Part shown: positions 33,357-37,635 of the stretch, in pieces
How positions within the stretch are numbered: position 1 is the stretch's first letter
Layout of the letters: every line of letters starts with the position of its first letter
Source of the DNA: Parvularculaceae bacterium
GTDB lineage: Bacteria > Pseudomonadota > Alphaproteobacteria > Caulobacterales > Parvularculaceae
Assembly: GCA_021776435.1 (NCBI GenBank)
Contig: JAJFFW010000117.1
Span: 1-37,635 of the forward strand
DNA: 37,635 nucleotides
Direction of reading: 5' to 3'
The notes under the pieces: generated by a model
Told to the model about the DNA's origin: nothing
The model's input: the letters and a program-made list of their open reading frames with translations, nothing else
Database searches by the model: none
Position numbers and translations under genes: made by a program

Positions 33357-33587
33357 TTACATTTTATCGTCGCCATCGGGGTTTAGCAGGCGGTGCAGAT
33401 GGACAATAAAATAACGCATTTGGGCATTGTCTACTGTGGCTTGCGCTTTCGCACGCCATGCTTTTTCCGCCTCAGCGTAACTTGGAAAAACACCGACCAC
33501 ATCGAGCTGTGACAGGTCGCGGAAATTCACATCTTCGAGATTATCGAGCTCGCCCCCAAAGACGAGGTGCAAGAGTTGTTTTTGCAC
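33357..33587 (-). CDS. DUF4170 family protein
   Basis: This 76-residue protein matches DUF4170: an N-terminal LHLVFGGELDN strand-turn, the central VGVFPSYAEAEKAWRAKAQATVDNA helix and the family end block YFIVHLHRLLNP. It is a small cytosolic alphaproteobacterial protein of unknown function, usually found near pmbA, cysQ-like and LPS genes. Here it sits 50 bases after pmbA and 20 bases before the phosphatase on the same strand, so the three are probably co-transcribed. Confidence 0.9.
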   Translation of the reverse strand: MQKQLLHLVFGGELDNLEDVNFRDLSQLDVVGVFPSYAEAEKAWRAKAQATVDNAQMRYFIVHLHRLLNPDGDDKM

Positions 33588-33637
33588 GAATTGACTCCAT
33601 CATTACTGCATTCAGCACGGCATGCTGAATTTGATTG

Positions 33638-34981
33638 TTAATCACCGGCAATCGTCATTTGCGGGATAAATATGCTCGGCGCATTTATGGCGCCGCGAAA
33701 TTCAAGATCGTCTGCAGGGACAAGATGTTCGTACATGTCCAGAATATTACCTGCAATGGTGATTTCACTGACCGGATAGGCTAATGCGCCATTTTCTATC
33801 CAAAAGCCTGAACACCCTACAGAATAATCCCCGGTGTTTGGGTTTACTTGCGGCCCGAACATATCGGTTACACACAAACCCTCGCTTGCCTGTTCGAAAA
33901 GGGCCTGGCGCGTACAATTACCTGCTTCGAGATACAAATTCGTTGAGCCTGCGCCCGGATTACCACCGGCGCCGCGTGTCGCGCGACCGTTCGATTGAAG
34001 GTTCAACTGACGTGCATGTGAGGAATTCATGAACCAATCCGTCAGTACACCATCGTCAATCAGTTTCAACCGTTCATTGGCGACGCCCTCACCATCAAAG
34101 GGGCGAGAGCCATGGCCGCGGCGTATATGGGGATCGTCAATGATGTTGATCGCTTCGGGGAAAATGCTTTTTCCTTTTTTGTCTTTTAGAAAACTCACGC
34201 CGCGGGCGATCGCGCCGCCATTCACTGCGCCAGCGAGGTGCCCCAAAAGCGAATTCGAAAGACGTTTATCGAAAACAACCGGCGCCGCCTGGCTCTTGAC
34301 CTTACGAGGTGACAACCGGCGCACGGCTCTATCGCCAGCTTTTCTGCCAATGACGGCGGGACCCCGTAAATCTAAAGCGTGCGTTTTTGAATCATAGTCA
34401 TAATCGCGCTCCATCCCCTTATCATCCTGGGCGAGCACGCTCACAGAAACGGAATGGTTCGAGCCGCCTGACGCGCCGAAGAACCCGGCGGTCGTTGCGA
34501 ACCACTTTCGACCTTCGCTGTATCCGGCGCCGGCGCCGCTCGAATTGACGACACCTTCCACCGAGAGAGCGGCCTCTTCGCACTCTGCGGCGCGTGCTTT
34601 GAGTTCCTCCGTTGACGGTTCAATATAATCGCCGAGATCAAGTTCAGGAAAGGGGGCCGTCGCCAGTCGGTCGTTGGGCGCCAGACCGCAATAGGGATCT
34701 TCGGGGGCCGCTTGCGCCATCGCCGCACATCGCTCGGCCAATTCTTCAAGAGCGGAGGTTGCGAAGTCTGTCGTCGAAACTGAGGCTTGGCGGTTGCCGA
34801 CAATAATACGCAGGCCCAAATCACGGGCTTCGGAACGCTCAACGTCTTCAAGCTTTCCTAGGCGCCAGGAAACACCGTGTGAAACGGAGTGGAAGATGAG
34901 TGCGTCAGCTGCGTCAGCCCCAGCCGCTTTGGCGCGGTCGAGAAGCGTATTCAGGATGTTTTGTGCTTCAGTTTCTTGCAT
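33638..34981 (-). CDS. pmbA: PmbA/TldE-type metalloprotease-like protein
   Basis: This 447-residue member of the TldD/PmbA (U62) family has blocks including DALIFHSVSHGVSWRLGKLEDVERSEARDLGLRI in the N-domain. The C-domain has VVFDKRLSNSLLGHLAGAVNGGAIARGVSFLKDKKG, RPFDGEGV, and GNPGAGSTNLYLEAG with VTDMFGPQVNPNTGDYSVGCSGFWIENG. PmbA (TldE) lacks the metal motif and works as partner of TldD, degrading unfolded peptides and maturing some modified peptides; the TldD gene is not in the window. ATG 34981 starts at MQETEAQ; TTG 35008 or GTG 35002 are possible longer starts and none has a clear ribosome-binding site. Confidence 0.92.
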   Translation of the reverse strand: MQETEAQNILNTLLDRAKAAGADAADALIFHSVSHGVSWRLGKLEDVERSEARDLGLRIIVGNRQASVSTTDFATSALEELAERCAAMAQAAPEDPYCGLAPNDRLATAPFPELDLGDYIEPSTEELKARAAECEEAALSVEGVVNSSGAGAGYSEGRKWFATTAGFFGASGGSNHSVSVSVLAQDDKGMERDYDYDSKTHALDLRGPAVIGRKAGDRAVRRLSPRKVKSQAAPVVFDKRLSNSLLGHLAGAVNGGAIARGVSFLKDKKGKSIFPEAINIIDDPHIRRGHGSRPFDGEGVANERLKLIDDGVLTDWFMNSSHARQLNLQSNGRATRGAGGNPGAGSTNLYLEAGNCTRQALFEQASEGLCVTDMFGPQVNPNTGDYSVGCSGFWIENGALAYPVSEITIAGNILDMYEHLVPADDLEFRGAINAPSIFIPQMTIAGD

Positions 34982-35029
34982 GCGGCGGGAATAGACAGTC
35001 ACCGCCAAAGGTGCAACCGCAAGAAGGGA

Positions 35030-35668
35030 TTAAAGCGCGGTTTCGGCAGTCGCGCTGGCCCCCCAGGCGCGCATCGCCGGTAAAGACCATATCGTATCCA
35101 TATACGCACGGATGGGGGATGGCAGTTCCAACGGCCCATAAGTGCGAAAGCGCGATATGATCGGGGCGTACATGGCGTCTGCAATGGAGAATTTGCCAAA
35201 GAGGAAGGGTCCATCTGCATCAAAGCGCTCAAGGCAATTTTGCCAAATTGTGCAAATGCGCTCGATGTCGCGTGTGACTCCAGGCGACGGTTGACGGCTC
35301 AACCCCTCTTGGACAAACGCCATTGGCCAGTCTTTTCGTAAATGCGAAAACCCTGAATGCATTTCTGATGAGACGGCGCGGGCCAACGCTCTCGCGGCAG
35401 AGCTGGCTGGCCAGAGGTGGTTTTCCGGGAAAATCTCGTTGAGATATTCGGAAATGGCGAGCGAATCCCAGATGACGATGTCACCGTGATGAAGGCATGG
35501 CACCAACCCGGAAGGCGATTGCTGTTTGATCGTCTCGTAGGTTGCCGGTTCATCGAGCCGGATCAGGTGCTCGGTAAATGAAATTTCCGCTTGTCGCATC
35601 AACAGCCAGACGCGAAGCGACCAGGATGATAAGTTTTTATTGCCGATATAAAGGTGAAGGTCACTCAT
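35030..35668 (-). CDS. Glutathione S-transferase family protein
   Basis: The protein has 212 residues. The thioredoxin-like N-domain begins LHLYIGNKNLSSWSLR with serines (S14/S15) in the catalytic region, followed by PSGLVPCLHHGD (cis-Pro) and IWDSLAISEYLNE (Glu/Ser glutathione contact). The helical C-domain contains FLFGKFSIADAMYAP. The substrate is unknown. ATG 35668 has GGAGA seven bases upstream and overlaps the stop of the upstream amidotransferase gene as ATGA, so the two are translationally coupled. It lies in tandem with pmbA on the same strand. Confidence 0.92.
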   Translation of the reverse strand: MSDLHLYIGNKNLSSWSLRVWLLMRQAEISFTEHLIRLDEPATYETIKQQSPSGLVPCLHHGDIVIWDSLAISEYLNEIFPENHLWPASSAARALARAVSSEMHSGFSHLRKDWPMAFVQEGLSRQPSPGVTRDIERICTIWQNCLERFDADGPFLFGKFSIADAMYAPIISRFRTYGPLELPSPIRAYMDTIWSLPAMRAWGASATAETAL

Positions 35669-36384
35669 CTGACATCTCCATGATGAAGCAAGAAATTTGC
35701 GATCCATTCCGCCAAGACCGCTCTATCGCTCGGTCTTTTCAAGCTTTGAAGGCCTTCCTCCACGAGGGGCGCGGGAAAACGACCGGCCCGTACATTAATC
35801 AGGGCTGTGGCAAAGTCATGATCGAACTCCGGGTGCATTTGGAACGATATTGCAGGACCCTGAGCGTATTCGATCATACTGGAAGGGCAAAATCCCGACC
35901 CCGCCAACAGCTTGGCGCCCGGTGGGATAGACGTCACCTGATCTTGATGGGAGACCGCGCATGCGACCCTGGCTTGCTGCGGGACCATCCATTCGCGAGT
36001 GCTGATCATGTCATATGCATGGAGGCCAATTCCCCAACCCTTGTGGGATTTCTCCACCTTGCCGCCGAAGGCCTGGGTCATAATTTGGTGACCAAAGCAT
36101 ATGCCGACTTGGGGTTTGCCGGCCGCCGCCGCATCACGGATGAGCGTTTCAAGCGGCTTTATCCATCGGTGATCTTCGTAAACCCCTGCAGGAGACCCAG
36201 TGAAGAGCAGGCCGTCAACATCGCTTAACAATGGCGGCAGGTAATTTTCTTCTATTGTGAGGCGTGAGAACTGAAAACAGTTGGAAATAGGGCCGAGCAT
36301 GCGCTCAAACATCCCGGCATAACTGCCATATTGATGTTGTAGCGCTTGAGGAGGCGCGCCGGTTTCAATAATGCAAAGGCGCAT
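35665..36384 (-). CDS. Class I glutamine amidotransferase-like protein
   Basis: This 239-residue stand-alone GATase1 domain has nucleophile C96 in VGICFGHQ and the downstream His-Glu pair H184/E186 in FQMHPEFDHDF, so a catalytic triad is complete. Related stand-alone proteins include GMP-synthase-like amidotransferases and gamma-glutamyl hydrolases of the PuuD/YvdE kind; the partner or substrate is unknown. The start may be ATG 36384 (MRLCIIETG, chosen because the strand starts directly) or ATG 36399. It is coupled to a GST gene, which hints at glutathione or gamma-glutamyl chemistry, but this is inference. Confidence 0.88.
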   Translation of the reverse strand: MRLCIIETGAPPQALQHQYGSYAGMFERMLGPISNCFQFSRLTIEENYLPPLLSDVDGLLFTGSPAGVYEDHRWIKPLETLIRDAAAAGKPQVGICFGHQIMTQAFGGKVEKSHKGWGIGLHAYDMISTREWMVPQQARVACAVSHQDQVTSIPPGAKLLAGSGFCPSSMIEYAQGPAISFQMHPEFDHDFATALINVRAGRFPAPLVEEGLQSLKRPSDRAVLAEWIANFLLHHGDVR

Positions 36385-36462
36385 GAAGCGTACTTTCATC
36401 AGAATTACGGATTTGCCTGGGACTCGGAAGAACCATCAAGCCAGACTTCGAGCTGACGTCGT

Positions 36463-36732
36463 TTATTCTGCCGGAACCGTGGGATGCGTTCTGTCGATGG
36501 TTTTCTTGATGATCGTAGGGAAATGGTGACGGTATTGGCGCAATGACTGGTCCAGATTTGGCCATTTATGACGCATCTTTCGGATCAAGCGCTGCATGGC
36601 CGGGATATAAGGAGCCAGAAGCGCCAGCCCGACGACGAGCATAACCAACCCGAGAGGAATCGGTAGCGGTAGAATAATCAGGCCCGCAATTATAAGCGTG
36701 CCTCCTACTAACTGATGGACAACCGGCAGCAT
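36463..36732 (-). CDS. Small two-helix membrane protein (PGPGW-like), unknown function
   Basis: This 89-residue protein has a hydrophobic hairpin (about residues 7-42, with LPLPIPLGLVMLVVG between the helices), then a basic amphipathic tail (MQRLIRKMRHKW and a His/Arg-rich end). The hairpin resembles small transmembrane PGPGW-type proteins, but I cannot assign a function. ATG 36732 is chosen, with AGGGAG about 12 bases upstream; a GTG at 36777 would add 15 polar residues. It is on the same strand as the amidotransferase gene, 78 bases before it. Confidence 0.65.
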   Translation of the reverse strand: MLPVVHQLVGGTLIIAGLIILPLPIPLGLVMLVVGLALLAPYIPAMQRLIRKMRHKWPNLDQSLRQYRHHFPTIIKKTIDRTHPTVPAE

Positions 36733-36970
36733 GCCGCAACGCAACTCCCTAAAACGATCCCCTGAGGCCACGATCACCGGAAAAAAAATCGCATTAACGG
36801 GACATTTCTTCCCTTTTCTTTGCTACGCGGGCCTATGTCATTCGTAAAGGGTAGCTTGCAAAATCAGGTTAAAAACCACGCTCACAATTTCGTAATCATC
36901 TCAATGTGTGCGGATGCCATCGTCTGCCAGCATGCGTATAAGTCTTAATCAGAGCAGGAAAGCGCACAGA

Positions 36971-37635
36971 ATGTCTCACAAATCCCTCCGGGAATTTATC
37001 TCAACGCTTGAGGACGCAGGCGAACTTGTTCGCGTCGTCGAACCCGTGTCAACCGTGCTCGAGATGACTGAGATCCAAACCCGGCTTCTGGCGGAGGGGG
37101 GTCCTGCGGTGCTTTTCGAGAAAACCTTAAGAAAGGATGGCTCGATCTCTCCAATACCCGTGCTGGTTAATCTTTTCGGGACTCTTCGTCGTGTTTCAAT
37201 GGGGATTTCGATCGGTGGGAATGGTCAACACGATGCGGAAACCTTGCGTGAAGTCGGTAAAACGCTCGCATTCCTGCGTCATCCTGAGCCGCCCGCAAAA
37301 TTTAAAGATGCACTTGAGCTTTTGCCTTTGGCGAAAACAATTCTTTCCATGAAGCCAACAAGCCGTGATTGGGGCGCCCCCTGCCAGGAGGTTGTGCTGA
37401 CTGGAGACGATGTCGATCTTGATGACCTGCCGATTCAGACTTGCTGGCCAGGCGAGCCGGCGCCTTTGATCACCTGGCCTCTTGTTGTGACGCAAGGCCC
37501 ATCGGGTGAAAAGGAAGATAATTTCAATCTCGGCGTGTATCGAATGCAGCAGTTGAGCCGCAACAAAACAATTATGCGGTGGTTAAGGCACAGAGGTGGC
37601 GCCCAACATCATGCTCGATGGAAGCAGGTAAAAAC
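36971..37635 (+). CDS. ubiD: UbiD family decarboxylase (3' truncated by window)
   Basis: The frame is open from ATG 36971 to the right edge (221 codons); the family has about 490-500 residues, so roughly the first 45% is visible. The sequence begins MSHKSLREFISTLEDAGEL and includes GGPAVLFEKT, NLFGTLRR, IQTCWPGEPAPLITWPLVVTQGP, and the prFMN/metal region FNLGVYRMQQLSRNKTIMRW followed by RHRGGAQHHARW. UbiD enzymes remove carboxylate groups using prenylated FMN; the closest textbook role is 4-hydroxy-3-polyprenylbenzoate decarboxylation in ubiquinone synthesis. The partner UbiX gene is not in the window. The 190-base gap upstream shows no other gene; a GCAGGAAA lies about 12-15 bases before the start. 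Confidence 0.93.
   Translation, partial: MSHKSLREFISTLEDAGELVRVVEPVSTVLEMTEIQTRLLAEGGPAVLFEKTLRKDGSISPIPVLVNLFGTLRRVSMGISIGGNGQHDAETLREVGKTLAFLRHPEPPAKFKDALELLPLAKTILSMKPTSRDWGAPCQEVVLTGDDVDLDDLPIQTCWPGEPAPLITWPLVVTQGPSGEKEDNFNLGVYRMQQLSRNKTIMRWLRHRGGAQHHARWKQVK

Noticed and set aside
35578-36228. Plus-strand open frame of 216 codons
   Set aside because: Antisense to the amidotransferase gene with an intact catalytic triad.
1-37635. tRNA, rRNA, prophage, insertion sequence or defence genes
   Set aside because: No clover-leaf-like gene, transposase, integrase or known defence domain was recognised by eye; a covariance-model and profile scan would be needed to exclude them fully.

Overview
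The window looks like a chromosomal segment from an alphaproteobacterium of moderate GC content. The markers are DUF2093 downstream of xseA, DUF4170 next to pmbA, a DUF374 acyltransferase in a waaA-lpxK-lpxL operon, an fdsGBACD formate dehydrogenase operon and a membrane-bound PuuD urate oxidase. A marine Parvularculaceae/Hyphomonadaceae-like lineage would fit, but that placement is only inferred from gene content and style. I saw no rRNA, tRNA, CRISPR, phage or transposase gene. Genes are tightly packed, with many ATGA or TAATG stop/start overlaps, and no stretch above about 260 bases lacks a gene.

Region 1 (1-9109, plus strand except one gene) is a purine salvage and catabolism block: the 3' part of xdhC, puuD, allA, guaD, a PhyH-family Fe(II)/2-oxoglutarate dioxygenase on the minus strand, an adenosine/adenine deaminase, a TonB-dependent receptor ending in a strong terminator, and a purine nucleoside phosphorylase. 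Read together, nucleosides would be deaminated and phosphorolysed, guanine and hypoxanthine sent through xanthine dehydrogenase to urate, urate oxidised at the membrane by PuuD, and ureidoglycolate split by AllA. The steps between urate and ureidoglycolate are not in the window. The receptor is a good candidate for outer-membrane uptake of a purine compound.

Region 2 (9129-16311) holds a hemerythrin-like protein, mobA, and an NAD-dependent molybdenum formate dehydrogenase operon (fdsG-B-A, fdhD, fdsD) running tail to tail towards mobA. XdhC, MobA and FdhD all serve molybdenum enzymes, so the left third of the window has a molybdenum theme. A 125-base palindromic element lies upstream of fdsG.

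Region 3 (16572-20763, minus) carries an aldehyde dehydrogenase, an APH-type phosphotransferase, a half-size GDT1-family cation transporter and purD.

Region 4 (20819-26346, plus) has an unusual Pro-Glu-rich single-pass membrane protein of TonB-like layout, xseA, DUF2093, an M23 peptidase-like lipoprotein, then an iron-storage group: bfd behind a Fur-box-like promoter, bfr and a Kazal-domain lipoprotein, closed by a terminator.

Region 5 (26606-35008) is lipid A and inner-core LPS biogenesis: lpxL, lpxK, waaA and a DUF374 acyltransferase as one minus-strand operon, with a divergent MsbA-like ABC exporter. A dual-specificity-type phosphatase, DUF4170 and pmbA follow on the minus strand. Region 6 (35030-37635) has a glutathione S-transferase, a class I glutamine amidotransferase, a small membrane protein and the 5' part of a ubiD-family decarboxylase cut by the window edge.
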